The notes: generated from the letters alone by a model not told the origin. Numbered from the stretch's first letter, positions 1 to 9,699 are shown. The stretch is 64,000 nt of DNA from Candidatus Thiodiazotropha sp. (ex Codakia rugifera) (GCA_025656675.1 JAHXHN010000012.1:1-64000), one strand, 5' to 3'. Made by a program: numbers and translations.

Positions 1-2
1 CG

Positions 3-128
3 CTCATGGAGAGTGACAAACCCGATGAGGCGGAAGCCCTGTATAGCCGGGTCGATCCCCTGTCAAAAGAGATTATCGGCTTGCTGGGCGACGTTGAGCA
101 GCATGTCTGCAGCGGTAGTGAGCACTGA
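3..128 (+). CDS. C-terminal fragment of an unidentified protein
   Basis: The third forward frame is open from the window edge to a TGA at 126-128 and gives 41 residues rich in acidic and small helical residues. The start lies outside the window. It reads like a helical C-terminus (for example of a sensor or chemotaxis protein), but no motif supports a family call. A different frame stays open through 225 but looks like a shadow. Function unknown. Confidence 0.5.
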   Translation, partial: LMESDKPDEAEALYSRVDPLSKEIIGLLGDVEQHVCSGSEH

Positions 129-207
129 TACCCTAGCTGACAAATCGTACTTACATTTTGAATTCGTATCGTCTATGCCGCTAGTCAATGAGTATGGCAT
201 GCAATAT

Positions 208-216
208 TGGTATAAT
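208..216 (+). promoter_or_regulatory. Candidate extended -10 promoter (TGGTATAAT)
   Basis: A perfect TATAAT at 211-216 is preceded by TG one base upstream, the extended -10 pattern; no convincing -35 box is visible. It would drive the response regulator at 387 with a leader of about 165 bases. The leader holds an inverted repeat of about 9 bp (AGGGATA near 225 against TATCCCT near 258) followed by an A-rich run. ANTAR proteins act on RNA hairpins, so the leader may be regulatory, but the two-hexaloop ANTAR target is not evident. Confidence 0.45.
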
Positions 217-386
217 CGAATGTAAGGGATAGTTATTGAAATGAGTTGGAATATTATCCCTTTAATCAAAAAAAACCATAAAAATAACAAGGATATGAAG
301 GTGTATGGATATCATATTCTCCCCTGTCGTATCTATTTTCAACATATTCAGATGGATGTGTAAGCAGTAACTTGATGGAGGCAAAG

Positions 387-974
387 GTGAATGGGGAGAC
401 AATACTTTTAGTGGATGACGATCGTCTTGTGCTGTCATCTTTGGGACTGAGTCTGCAGGCAGCAGGTTATAAGGTCGAGACGGCCTCTAACGGTGAAGAA
501 GCCATCCGCTTGTGTGAACGGGTAACACCGGATCTAGCTGTTCTTGACGTCCGCATGCCAGGAATGGATGGTGTAGAGGTGGCCCGCTGGATGAATGGAC
601 ACAAGGCTATACCCTTTATTTTTCTATCTGCATACAGTGATGATGGCGCCGTTATGAAAGCGATAGCAGAGGGTGCTATGAGCTATCTGATCAAGCCGGT
701 CGATCCTCCCCAATTACTGGCTACGATACGCGCCGCACTTGCTCGCAGTGCTGATCACAGGGCATTACTTGAAAAGGAGGAGCAGTTGAATCAGGCGTTG
801 GCAGGTGACCGTGCCATCAGCACCGCGGTTGGATTTCTGATCAGCCACGAACGCCTGAGCGAGAAGGAGGCTTTCGAGAAACTACGACAATATGCCCGTT
901 CAAATCGCCAGAAATTGGCTGATGTGGCCCAGGAATTGGTTAAAGCGGCTGAAAAAATGAATCAACTTTCCTGA
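387..974 (+). CDS. ANTAR-domain response regulator (copy 1)
   Basis: Two-component response regulator of the AmiR/NasR type, predicted to bind RNA and act by antitermination. A receiver domain (about residues 4-120) has the acidic pocket DDD at 10-12, phospho-acceptor Asp54 in VLDVRMPG and the KP pair in LIKPVD. A helical linker leads to a C-terminal ANTAR domain (about 135-190) with the typical GDRAISTAVG entry. I chose GTG 387 because GGAGG lies 5 bases upstream; TTG 372 and ATG 375 are in frame but have no ribosome binding site. It is about 65% identical by eye to the regulator at 4711, and the two flank a HisKA_2 kinase, the usual partner class for ANTAR regulators. Confidence 0.9.
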   Translation: MNGETILLVDDDRLVLSSLGLSLQAAGYKVETASNGEEAIRLCERVTPDLAVLDVRMPGMDGVEVARWMNGHKAIPFIFLSAYSDDGAVMKAIAEGAMSYLIKPVDPPQLLATIRAALARSADHRALLEKEEQLNQALAGDRAISTAVGFLISHERLSEKEAFEKLRQYARSNRQKLADVAQELVKAAEKMNQLS

Positions 975-981
975 TGCGTAC

Positions 982-1012
982 TTCACAAGCCGGATATCTA
1001 CAGACTTGTGAA
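982..1012 (+). promoter_or_regulatory. 8-bp inverted repeat after regulator 1
   Basis: TTCACAAG (982-989) and CTTGTGAA (1005-1012) form a perfect 8-bp stem with a 15-base loop, just after the stop of the first ANTAR regulator and 240 bases before the kinase gene. No T-run follows, so a simple intrinsic terminator is unlikely; an operator or RNA attenuator is possible. Confidence 0.35.
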
Positions 1013-1250
1013 AACTATCCGAATTGATTTAAGGTACTCTTAATCTTTAGGTGAATTACAAAAAAATATCCTGCACCCCGCTCTGTGATAGGAACTATTC
1101 TGAGGCCTCGCCCCTGTCTCAATCTCACCTAACTTAAAGCTCACCAGAATGCTGTGCATTTAACCGGATGCTAATGGTCTTCTGTTGAGTGGCAACAAGT
1201 AATCACTAGATAAGCCAGGGATTGCATAGCTTGAGAAAAAGTAGACTTCC

Positions 1251-4200
1251 ATGAGCACTATTGTCACAACCCTGGGCAAGATTCTAACCCGAGATGTTCT
1301 CACAACCACGCCTGAGGGCACGCTCAATGATGCATTGGCGGCCATGGAGATACGCAACGTAAGCTCTGTAGTGGTTGTTGAGGGCAACCGCCCAATCGGC
1401 ATTTTTACACATCGTGATGCGGTAATGCTGGCAGGTAACGATGCAGGGAAAGTGACTCAACCCATCGGTACATTGATGCGTTTCCCCTTGGTGGTGACAA
1501 CAGATATTAACATGGGGCTGCATGAGGCCTACCGGTTCATGGTAAATCAGGGCATTCGTCACCTGGTGGTGATTGATGAGGATGGAATACTAGTAGGTAT
1601 TGCGACTGAAGGGGATTTTTTTGTCCATCTTGACTCATGGCATTTCAGCCAAATGGGTTGTGTGGAATCAATAATGACCCAGAACATTATCAGTGCACAG
1701 TCAGGTGAAATGCTCTCTACTGTATTTCGGCGTATGGCCGAACGTGGAATCAACCACCTTGTCGTGGGACATGAATGCCGTGTAGTGGGTATTCTGACAG
1801 AGAGGGATGTGGCCCGCTTACTGGTTGCTGGCATCGATACTGATCATACCTCCTTGGGAGAGGTTATAGTACGACCTGAACATACAGTCCGAGATGACAA
1901 ACCAGTGATGTCGGCGAAGTCAAAAATGGTGTCCTTGGATGTACGTTATCTCTTGGTAACCAATAATCAGGGAGATTGGGTAGGATTTATTTCCAGGGAC
2001 GATCTGCTGACTGGCCAGGAGAAGCACTATTGGCGCATCATTCAGGAGAACGAAGCCCACTTTCGCTGCTTTTTCGAGGATGCACCCCTGCCTTACCAGT
2101 CACTTGACAATGAAGGTCGGCTAATGGCTGTCAACCAAGTTTGGGAGGAGACCTTCGGTTGTACGCAACAGGATGCCGTTGGACGCTTTATTGGTGATTT
2201 TCTTGTGCCTGGTCAGGAAGAAAAACTACAGAGCGTTTGTGATGATCTTGTTAATTTCAATGAGATCAGTGGTGTTGAATTAGCGTTTCTTTGTCGAGAT
2301 GGAAACTGTAATCTCATGGCCATGCATGGCCGAATTGTCCATGAAAAACAGAAGGGTGGTGTACACGTACACTGTATTCTTAGTGATGTAACAGAACGAA
2401 GGAGTGCGGAAAGGAAATTACGGAAAAGTGAAACCCTATACAAATCCTTGGTAGAGCAAATTCCTGCACTGGTTTATTCAGCGCAACTGGATGATTATTC
2501 AACCACTTTTTATATGTCGCCGCAGTCAGTCAGGATTACCGGTTACACACAGGACGATATGGAGAATGACCCCCGATTCTGGGACAAGGCCCTACATCCT
2601 GAGGATAAGGAGCGTGTTCTCACGGCATTCGCCGACTGCCATCGAACAGAATCTCAGCTATCGATTGAGTACCGGATGCAGACCAAGAATGGCCATGATG
2701 TCTGGGTACATGACGAGGCTGCCATCGTATCTGTTGACGACAGGCGTTTTTTACATGGGGTTGTGCTGGATATTTCGACACAGAAAAAAGCGGAACAGGC
2801 CTTACGCGAGAGTGAACTGCGATTTCGCTCGATATTCGAAAATGCTGCTGCGGGTATGGTCATGGGTACGCCGGATGGGCATATTACCGAAGTCAATGCC
2901 GCCTTTGCACAGATGCTGGGTTACCACCAGGCTGAAATGAAGGGTATGACAATCCGGGAAATAACACATCCGGATGATTGGGAGGCCAATCGTATTGAGA
3001 TTGAAGCAGTGAACGAGGGTACGTCTTCTACCTACCACCTCGAAAAACGCTATATGAAGCGTGATGGTCAGCCTGTCTGGTGCCTGCTCTCCTCTGCCTG
3101 GGTGCGGGATGGAGAAGGGAATCCTGCTCTTGTCATTGCACTGGTGCAGAATATTGATGAAAAGAAAAAAACCGAGATGCAGTTGTCCGAGCGTTTTAAG
3201 GAGTGGACATCCCTGATCAATGCCGCGCCAATCGGTATCGGTTTTGTGAAGGATAGGGTATTGCAATGGGCCAGCCCAAAATTTTTAGATATGGTTGGTT
3301 TTTCCGAGGAGAATATAGTAGGTCGGAGTAGTCGTTTCCTCTATCCCGACGATGAAGAGTTTTCAAGGGTGGGAGAGGAAAAATATCGCCAACTCAAAGA
3401 GTCAAATAGCGGTGAGATCGAAACCCGGCTTCAATGCAAAGATGGTAGTGTGATTGATGTATTATTGCGTTCCTCTGCACTGGATCCCGGTAATCTGGCT
3501 GCTGGTGTAATATTTACAGCACTGGATATCAGTCAGCGCAAGCAGACAGAAGAAGCCCTGACACTCAAGACTCAAGAGTTGTCGGCGCTGCTGAACAGTA
3601 TTCCTTCACCTGTATATTTCAAGGATTGTCAGTCACGCTATCAGGCAGTGAATAAAGCATTCCTTGAATGGGTGGGGTTGAATAGCGAACAGGTTATCGG
3701 GAAGAGCGATAGCGATATTTTTCCCGAGGAAATAGGCAGGCAATATCTTAGGAGCGATAAACAGGTATTCGAAAATCGGCAGGAGTTTCATGATAATCAA
3801 CAAAGAGCAGCTGACTCTGTGGGAAATATCCACTGGTTTTCCACGAGCAAAATTCCAGTATTAAGTTCAGAAGAGTGTGTAGAGGGCCTGGTAGGCATCA
3901 GCTTTGACATTACTGAAAGTAAATTGGCAGAGGAGAGAAAACTGAAGGAAGAGCAGGCGCTGCGAAAAACATTGATTCATGAAGTACATCATCGTATCAA
4001 GAATCATCTACAGGGTGTGGCGGGGTTGCTTCGAAACCTGTCGATGAGCGACACCAGTCCCAAACAGTGTCTCGATATGGCAATTTCCCAGGTACGAACG
4101 ATCGCTACGGTGTATGGTCTGCAATGCAATGTCGATAGTGAACTCATTCAGGTGAGCGAACTGCTCAGAGCGTGTATTGATCTACACCAAAATACTTCAC

Positions 4201-4604
4201 GCAATAATATTGAATTCAAAGTATATGAAAAGCAGAGATGTCGATTGGTGAGAGAAGAGTCTGTACCTATTGCACTGGTTATCAATGAGCTTGTCACCAA
4301 TGCATTGAAACATACACCAGAACATCTCTCGTCACATTCAGTTCAGGTGATGTTAGAGGGTGATGATTCAAGTGTGCAGCTGTTTATTCGAAATCGAGGC
4401 AATGGACTGCATCAACAGTCAAACCTTAATAAGCAAATGGGTACGGGTTTGGATTTGCTACGCACATTGTTGCCAAAACAAGGGGCACGTTTCTCTCTGT
4501 ATGAAGATGGAGGAGAAGTTGTTGCTGAACTGATTCTTGAACATCCTGTATTGTGGCGAAAGCGTGCAGATCATGCAACGATAAGTATCAAAGATATCCA
4601 TTGA
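1251..4604 (+). CDS. CBS-PAS hybrid sensor histidine kinase (HisKA_2 family)
   Basis: A soluble 1117-residue sensor kinase; no membrane segment is evident. In order: four CBS domains (about 1-260), at least five PAS domains (about 275-390, 400-520, 525-650, 655-775 and 785-905, several ending in DISxxK/DITxxK), a HisKA_2 dimerisation/phosphotransfer region (about 915-990) with the H-box EVHHRIKNHLQG, and a HATPase_c domain with N-box NELVTNALKHT and glycine motif GTGLDLL. CBS pairs usually bind adenine nucleotides, so energy or second-messenger state plus several PAS ligands may be integrated. HisKA_2 kinases commonly pair with ANTAR regulators, and one lies on each side. The ATG has only a weak ribosome binding site; the leader is 276 bases. 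Confidence 0.93.
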   Translation: MSTIVTTLGKILTRDVLTTTPEGTLNDALAAMEIRNVSSVVVVEGNRPIGIFTHRDAVMLAGNDAGKVTQPIGTLMRFPLVVTTDINMGLHEAYRFMVNQGIRHLVVIDEDGILVGIATEGDFFVHLDSWHFSQMGCVESIMTQNIISAQSGEMLSTVFRRMAERGINHLVVGHECRVVGILTERDVARLLVAGIDTDHTSLGEVIVRPEHTVRDDKPVMSAKSKMVSLDVRYLLVTNNQGDWVGFISRDDLLTGQEKHYWRIIQENEAHFRCFFEDAPLPYQSLDNEGRLMAVNQVWEETFGCTQQDAVGRFIGDFLVPGQEEKLQSVCDDLVNFNEISGVELAFLCRDGNCNLMAMHGRIVHEKQKGGVHVHCILSDVTERRSAERKLRKSETLYKSLVEQIPALVYSAQLDDYSTTFYMSPQSVRITGYTQDDMENDPRFWDKALHPEDKERVLTAFADCHRTESQLSIEYRMQTKNGHDVWVHDEAAIVSVDDRRFLHGVVLDISTQKKAEQALRESELRFRSIFENAAAGMVMGTPDGHITEVNAAFAQMLGYHQAEMKGMTIREITHPDDWEANRIEIEAVNEGTSSTYHLEKRYMKRDGQPVWCLLSSAWVRDGEGNPALVIALVQNIDEKKKTEMQLSERFKEWTSLINAAPIGIGFVKDRVLQWASPKFLDMVGFSEENIVGRSSRFLYPDDEEFSRVGEEKYRQLKESNSGEIETRLQCKDGSVIDVLLRSSALDPGNLAAGVIFTALDISQRKQTEEALTLKTQELSALLNSIPSPVYFKDCQSRYQAVNKAFLEWVGLNSEQVIGKSDSDIFPEEIGRQYLRSDKQVFENRQEFHDNQQRAADSVGNIHWFSTSKIPVLSSEECVEGLVGISFDITESKLAEERKLKEEQALRKTLIHEVHHRIKNHLQGVAGLLRNLSMSDTSPKQCLDMAISQVRTIATVYGLQCNVDSELIQVSELLRACIDLHQNTSRNNIEFKVYEKQRCRLVREESVPIALVINELVTNALKHTPEHLSSHSVQVMLEGDDSSVQLFIRNRGNGLHQQSNLNKQMGTGLDLLRTLLPKQGARFSLYEDGGEVVAELILEHPVLWRKRADHATISIKDIH

Positions 4605-4710
4605 TCAGATTGGTTTAATGGATAATTTCAAACAACCCAGGATCCAGTTTATGGGTGAGGTTCCAGTTCAGTGTTAAAACCATTGAGATGAAAATATTTG
4701 TATTGTTCAG

Positions 4711-5349
4711 ATGATAAAACAGAAAACTGTCAGTAACACAAAAATACTACTGGTCGATGATGATCGCTTGGTACTGTCTACGCTTAGCTCAAGTCTTCAG
4801 AGCGCAGGTTACCAGGTAGAGACAGCTTCCAGTGGCGAAACAGCTATCCGTTTATGTGAACACAAAACACCGGATTTGGCTGTGCTTGATATGCGTATGC
4901 CTGGAATGGATGGTATTGAAGTTGCGTGTTGGATGAGTGATCGCACAGAAATTCCCTTTATCTTTCTTTCAGCGCATGGGGAAGATGACGTAGTGGAGAA
5001 AGCGGTTGCTTCGGGTGCCATGGGTTACCTGTTAAAGCCAGTCGATTCGCCTCAATTGATTGCCATGGTGAGTGCCGTGTTGGAACGCAGTGCAGAGCAG
5101 CAAATGCTACGGAATAAGGAGAGGCAGCTGACACAGGCTTTGTCTGGCGATCGTGCCATCAGTACGGCAGTAGGTATACTGATCGGACGCGAGCGTTTAA
5201 ATGAGAAGCAAGCTTTTGAACTATTGCGAAAGTATGCCCGCTCAAATCATCGCAAGTTGGCCGATGTGGCACATGAACTGGTGGAGACTGCAGAGAAGCT
5301 GAATCTGTTTGCTTCATCGTGTACTTCAGCAGCCGACAACTCGAGATGA
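4711..5349 (+). CDS. ANTAR-domain response regulator (copy 2)
   Basis: A second receiver-ANTAR regulator of 212 residues. The receiver has DDD at 16-18, phospho-acceptor Asp60 in VLDMRMPG and LLKPVD; the ANTAR domain (about 145-200) again starts GDRAISTAVG. It follows the kinase by 106 bases in the same direction and is probably its co-transcribed partner. It is a close paralogue of the regulator at 387, which suggests duplication around the kinase. The ATG at 4711 has no clear ribosome binding site, and the 12-residue serine-rich tail after the ANTAR domain is absent from copy 1. Expected to act on RNA rather than DNA; targets unknown. Confidence 0.92.
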   Translation: MIKQKTVSNTKILLVDDDRLVLSTLSSSLQSAGYQVETASSGETAIRLCEHKTPDLAVLDMRMPGMDGIEVACWMSDRTEIPFIFLSAHGEDDVVEKAVASGAMGYLLKPVDSPQLIAMVSAVLERSAEQQMLRNKERQLTQALSGDRAISTAVGILIGRERLNEKQAFELLRKYARSNHRKLADVAHELVETAEKLNLFASSCTSAADNSR

Positions 5350-5573
5350 GCGTGCGCTCATCTCCGGATTGTGCTAAAGATATAGTCGTAACAGCCGAAT
5401 ATGTAATAAGTTAGAAAAGAATAAGATAAAGACTTTATAGGGGGCCTTGCCCTGTCCCCGCTTAAACAATCATGTTTGGATCCAAGATGGATCCGTCTGG
5501 CCACGACCCTGCCATCATATCCCACCACCTGCCGTATACAAGGCAGATGTATGTATAGATGGAGATTTGCAGC

Positions 5574-7295
5574 ATGACTTGTCCGCATGCAGGAGTGACC
5601 AGGTCAGTTTCGAAGCAATCGGAATCAACCGGTTGTTTGTCTCGTCGTATATTATCGCAGGCCTTGGAGCAGACAGCGGATATCGTACTTATCACAGATT
5701 GTCATGGTGTCATCGAGTATGTTAATTCTGCCTTTGAGCAGTGTACTGGATTCAGTCGGAAGGAGGTGCTGGGACGCAAACCAGCACTTTTGCGTTCCGG
5801 ACAGCATGATGAGGCATACTATCAGAGTATGTGGGAAACAATTCGACAAGGGGAGGCTTTTCGCGGCGTCATAGTCAATCAGTGTAAAGATCATTCACTC
5901 TATTATGAAGAGAAGACCATTTCACCATTATTCAATAGCAATGGTGAGATAACTCACTATGTTTCGACCGGAAAGGATGTGAGCGATAGCATGCGGACGC
6001 AGAAACGTCTCAGGCATTTGGCTTACTACGATACCCTGACCGGTCTGCCAAACAGGGTGGAATTGCGTAACCAGTTAAGTCAGGCAATCAGTCATGCAGA
6101 GCGTCATGATGAGTCCCTTGCAGTACTCTTCCTGGACCTGGACCGTTTCAAGAATATCAATGACTCTCTCGGCCATGATGAGGGTGACTGTTTATTGCGG
6201 GAGGTCGCACGTCGTCTACGCCAGGCCCTTCGTAATGATGACACGGTAGCCCGTAATGGGGGTGATGAATTTATCATTCTACTGCGTGGGCCTATCAATG
6301 AGAATGATGTTTTAAGGGTTGTCGATAAATTATTCAGTTGCATGTCTACACCATTCATCCTTGCTGGATTGGAGTATAACGTAAGCGCCAGCATGGGTAT
6401 CAGCCTCTATCCACAGGATTACAAATCGAAAAAGGATCTGCTTAAAGGTGCTGATATAGCCATGTATCAAGCCAAGGCTAAAGGTGGGTCAGGTTACTGC
6501 TTCTTCAGTCGTGATATGGAATCGCGGGTGATGGAACGGATGGAGCTGGAACACAGTCTTCGCCAAGGTCTGCTAAGGGATGAGTTGGTTAACTACTATC
6601 AGCCTCAGTACAATTTGACAACCGGGCAACTGGAGGGTGCTGAGGCACTGGTGCGCTGGCAGCATCCTCAACTGGGTCTGGTGGGACCCGGGCGTTTCAT
6701 TCCGGTAGCCGAGGATACCGGGGATATTGTATCGCTGGGGGAAAATGTGCTTAAACGCGCTTGTCGGCAACTGGTTGAATGGCGGTCTGCCGGTCTGTAT
6801 CTTCCACGTGTATCTGTCAACCTGTCTCCACGGCAGCTTTCTCATCCGGAAATTACTAAACAGGTCGTCGAAGCATTGCATGAAACTGGTCTGGAGGCGG
6901 ATGCATTGGTGTTGGAACTGACCGAGTCTGCGCTTATGCAACACCCTGAACAGGCTGCCAGATCATTGGTGGAACTGAAGTCCATGGGTGTGAGGTTGTC
7001 GGTGGATGATTTTGGGACCGGCCATTCAAGCCTCAGCTATCTAAGACGATTTCCTCTCGATTGCGTCAAGGTTGACCGCAGCTTTGTACAGGACATTCCT
7101 GAAAATGAAGAAGCAGCTGCTCTGGTTGGGGCTATCGTACACCTGGCCCATAGTTTGAAAATGGTGGTTGTGGCTGAAGGCGTGGAGACTACAGCTCAAT
7201 TAGAGTTCTTACGACAGGCGGGTTGCGAGGGTGCTCAAGGTTATTTACTTGGTAAGCCCATGTCCGCCTCATGCTTTATTAAACATACATGCTGA
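5574..7295 (+). CDS. PAS-GGDEF-EAL cyclic-di-GMP turnover protein
   Basis: A 573-residue predicted cytoplasmic c-di-GMP protein: a PAS domain (about 28-135) with a DVS-type exit, a GGDEF domain (about 150-305) and an EAL domain (about 320-570). The diguanylate cyclase signature is intact (ARNGGDEF), with an RxxD inhibitory-site motif five residues before it. The EAL domain keeps EGAEALVRW, ELTESAL, DDFGTGHSSL, KVDRSFV and VAEGVET, so both activities may be present. ATG 5574 is preferred over ATG 5559 because GGAG lies 8 bases upstream. It may belong with the preceding regulator block; it is convergent with the polyamine genes. Confidence 0.93.
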   Translation: MTCPHAGVTRSVSKQSESTGCLSRRILSQALEQTADIVLITDCHGVIEYVNSAFEQCTGFSRKEVLGRKPALLRSGQHDEAYYQSMWETIRQGEAFRGVIVNQCKDHSLYYEEKTISPLFNSNGEITHYVSTGKDVSDSMRTQKRLRHLAYYDTLTGLPNRVELRNQLSQAISHAERHDESLAVLFLDLDRFKNINDSLGHDEGDCLLREVARRLRQALRNDDTVARNGGDEFIILLRGPINENDVLRVVDKLFSCMSTPFILAGLEYNVSASMGISLYPQDYKSKKDLLKGADIAMYQAKAKGGSGYCFFSRDMESRVMERMELEHSLRQGLLRDELVNYYQPQYNLTTGQLEGAEALVRWQHPQLGLVGPGRFIPVAEDTGDIVSLGENVLKRACRQLVEWRSAGLYLPRVSVNLSPRQLSHPEITKQVVEALHETGLEADALVLELTESALMQHPEQAARSLVELKSMGVRLSVDDFGTGHSSLSYLRRFPLDCVKVDRSFVQDIPENEEAAALVGAIVHLAHSLKMVVVAEGVETTAQLEFLRQAGCEGAQGYLLGKPMSASCFIKHTC

Positions 7296-7358
7296 TAAAC
7301 GGTCGCTCGGGCAAAATGGGTCGAAGCGTCAGACTATTGAGCATTCAATTTTTCAGCG

Positions 7359-8495
7359 CTAAGAGAGCCGCATTTCATAGTCAGCGTAGTTGAACTCTCT
7401 CACAATCTCAATCTCCCCATCCTCATGCTGAATTGCAATTGAAGGATGAGGAACGCCATTAAACATTGTTGTCTTGACCATGGTGTAATGGATCATGTCC
7501 TCAAAGATGACAGTGTCGCCCACATTCAATGGTTGGTTGAACGCGTAATCACCTATCACATCACCTGCGAGACAAGTCGGTCCCGTCAGACGGTAGGTAT
7601 AGGGTTTATTTTCCGGTAAGTCTGCATTGTGTACCGCTGCGCGATAAGGCATTTCCAAAACATCAGGCATGTGTGCTGTAGCGGAAATATCGAGGATGGC
7701 GATGTGTATACCATCTCGTTCAATTACATCCAACACGCTGGAAATTAATTGACCCGCTTGCCAGGCAATTGCCGAACCAGGTTCAAGTATGATTTCGAGA
7801 TGAGGGTGGCGCTGGCGGAATCTCTTGAGTGCAATAATTAAACGATCCACATCATAGCCTGGGCGGGTCATAAGGTGACCACCACCCAGATTGCACCACT
7901 TCAGATAGGGCAGTAAATGCCCAAATTTATTTTCTACCGCATCAATGAGACGTTGTGTGGAGTCGGCTTCGCACTCACACAGGGCATGTACATGCAACCC
8001 TTCTATACCTTCCGGAAAACCATCTTCAACCTCTTCAGGGGGAATGCCGAGTCTTGATTCTCTTCCACATGGATTATAGAGATCGGTCTCTACCTCATCT
8101 ATGCCGGGGTTGACCCTTAGTCCGCAGGAAATATGAGCTGAGAGGGCCTGTTTGCCAAAGCTTCGCCATTGACTCAATGAGTTGAAGGAGATGCGATCGC
8201 ATAGCTTAAGCAATGAGGAAAAATTCGTTGCGCTATAAGCAGGGGCATAGAGATGGACATGACCGCCAAAGTGCTGCCGGGCCAGACGTGCCTCATTGTG
8301 TGAGCTGGCAGAGCACCCTAACAGATATTCACCGACCATAGGGAAGACAGACCACATGGCAAAAGCCTTTAGAGCAAGAATAATCGTACATCCTGAAGCC
8401 TGCTGTACCCGGTCAATCAATTGTAGATTGTTTCTCAGCTTCGATGCTTCCAGCAGGTAGCAGGGGGAAGGTAATGTAATTTTGTCAGTCGTCAT
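7359..8495 (-). CDS. nspC: Carboxynorspermidine/carboxyspermidine decarboxylase
   Basis: A PLP-dependent decarboxylase of the alanine racemase/ornithine decarboxylase fold that converts carboxyspermidine or carboxynorspermidine to the triamine. The N-terminus has the PLP-lysine segment ILALKAFAMW; CNLGGGHLMTRPGYD is the glycine-rich phosphate site; EPGSAIAWQAG and GPTCLAGDVIGDYAF match NspC-type C-terminal active-site segments. The start at 8495 overlaps the end of the dehydrogenase gene upstream by 11 bases, giving 378 residues; a longer frame back to 8612 is only read-through of the neighbour. The gene pair forms the aspartate-semialdehyde-dependent alternative spermidine pathway. Confidence 0.92.
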   Translation of the reverse strand: MTTDKITLPSPCYLLEASKLRNNLQLIDRVQQASGCTIILALKAFAMWSVFPMVGEYLLGCSASSHNEARLARQHFGGHVHLYAPAYSATNFSSLLKLCDRISFNSLSQWRSFGKQALSAHISCGLRVNPGIDEVETDLYNPCGRESRLGIPPEEVEDGFPEGIEGLHVHALCECEADSTQRLIDAVENKFGHLLPYLKWCNLGGGHLMTRPGYDVDRLIIALKRFRQRHPHLEIILEPGSAIAWQAGQLISSVLDVIERDGIHIAILDISATAHMPDVLEMPYRAAVHNADLPENKPYTYRLTGPTCLAGDVIGDYAFNQPLNVGDTVIFEDMIHYTMVKTTMFNGVPHPSIAIQHEDGEIEIVREFNYADYEMRLS

Positions 8496-9699
8496 GTGAT
8501 ACCGGCAGGTTATCAATATCAATATGGCAAGCAACATCATGCCAGGGTAGGCCGTAGCGATTGAGATCCTGCATAAACGGGTCAGGATCGAACTGTTCCA
8601 TATTCCATACACCAGGCTGGCGCCACTTGCCCTCCAGGATCATTTTCGCTCCGATCATCGCAGGTACACCGGTTGTGTAGGAAACACCCTGAGCATAGGT
8701 TTCCTTATAGCAGGTCTCATGATCACAGATGTTGTATATGTACCTGGAAGCTGGCTTACCATCTTTCACACCGTGGATAATACAACCAATATTAGTTTTT
8801 CCCTTCGTGCGTGGTCCCAGAGTAGCAGGGTCAGGTAGCAGCGCTTTGAGAAACTGTAGTGGAATGATCTGCTGGCCTTGAAACGCCATCGGTTCAATAC
8901 TGTCGAGTCCCAGATTCTGAATCACCTCAAGGTGTTTTAAGTAGCTCTCACCAAAAGTCATCCAAAACCGCATTTGTCGAACCGGGATGTGTTTGGTCAA
9001 CGATTCCATCTCTTCGTGGTAGAGCAGAAACATTTTTCGTGGTCCGATTTCCGGGAAATCGAAGACTCTGGATATTTCCATGGGTTGGGTTTCAATCCAT
9101 TTGCCCTCATTGAAATAACGGCCGTTAGCAGTTACCTCGCGAATATTGATTTCCGGATTAAAATTAGTGGCGAAGGGGTAACCATGATCCCCCGCGTTAC
9201 AATCGAGAATATCCACACTATCGATCTGATCGAAGTGGTGTTTTAAGGCATAAGCAATAAATACATTGGTTACCCCTGGATCGAAGCCTGAACCCAATAG
9301 CGCCATCAATCCCGCATCTATGAAGCGCTGCTGATAGGCCCACTGCCACTTATATTCAAATTTGGCTTCATCCCGTGGTTCATAGTTGGCTGTATCAAGG
9401 TAGTCGATACCGGTTTCCAGACAGGCATCCATGATCGTCAGATCCTGATAGGGCAGGGCAACATTGATGACCATTTCAGGTTCAATTGTGCGGATAAGCG
9501 TAACTAATTCAGATACATCATCAGCATCCACCTTGGCGGTGTGAATCGAACGTCCCTTTATCTCGCTGGCAATCTGATCGCATTTAGACAAGGTTCTGCT
9601 GGCTAGCCATATGTCACTGAAGATGGCTGGTAACTGAGCGCATTTATGGGTCACAACGCGACCGACACCACCTGCACCGATGATTAAAACTCGACTCAT
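8485..9699 (-). CDS. Carboxynorspermidine/carboxyspermidine dehydrogenase (saccharopine dehydrogenase family)
   Basis: An NAD(P)H-dependent enzyme that condenses a diamine with L-aspartate beta-semialdehyde to carboxyspermidine or carboxynorspermidine. The N-terminal Rossmann motif VLIIGAGGVGRVV is at residues 4-16, followed by a saccharopine-dehydrogenase-like body with ALLGSGFDPGVTNVF and the C-terminal YTTGVPAMIGAKM. ATG 9699 is chosen because the Rossmann strand starts at once and GAGAG lies upstream; a TTG six codons earlier is less likely. The length of 404 residues is normal. It overlaps nspC and was probably the first gene of a two-gene operon. Confidence 0.92.
   Translation of the reverse strand: MSRVLIIGAGGVGRVVTHKCAQLPAIFSDIWLASRTLSKCDQIASEIKGRSIHTAKVDADDVSELVTLIRTIEPEMVINVALPYQDLTIMDACLETGIDYLDTANYEPRDEAKFEYKWQWAYQQRFIDAGLMALLGSGFDPGVTNVFIAYALKHHFDQIDSVDILDCNAGDHGYPFATNFNPEINIREVTANGRYFNEGKWIETQPMEISRVFDFPEIGPRKMFLLYHEEMESLTKHIPVRQMRFWMTFGESYLKHLEVIQNLGLDSIEPMAFQGQQIIPLQFLKALLPDPATLGPRTKGKTNIGCIIHGVKDGKPASRYIYNICDHETCYKETYAQGVSYTTGVPAMIGAKMILEGKWRQPGVWNMEQFDPDPFMQDLNRYGLPWHDVACHIDIDNLPVSHDD

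Noticed and set aside
13-225. A 70-codon plus-strand frame at the window start
   Set aside because: The shorter frame ending at 128 has better protein character; this one is rich in rare residues and passes through the gap before the promoter.
5476-5495. GGATCC-AAGAT-GGATCC hairpin before the GGDEF-EAL gene as a c-di-GMP riboswitch or ANTAR target
   Set aside because: The conserved GEMM core is missing, and the loop is five bases, not the ANTAR hexaloop.
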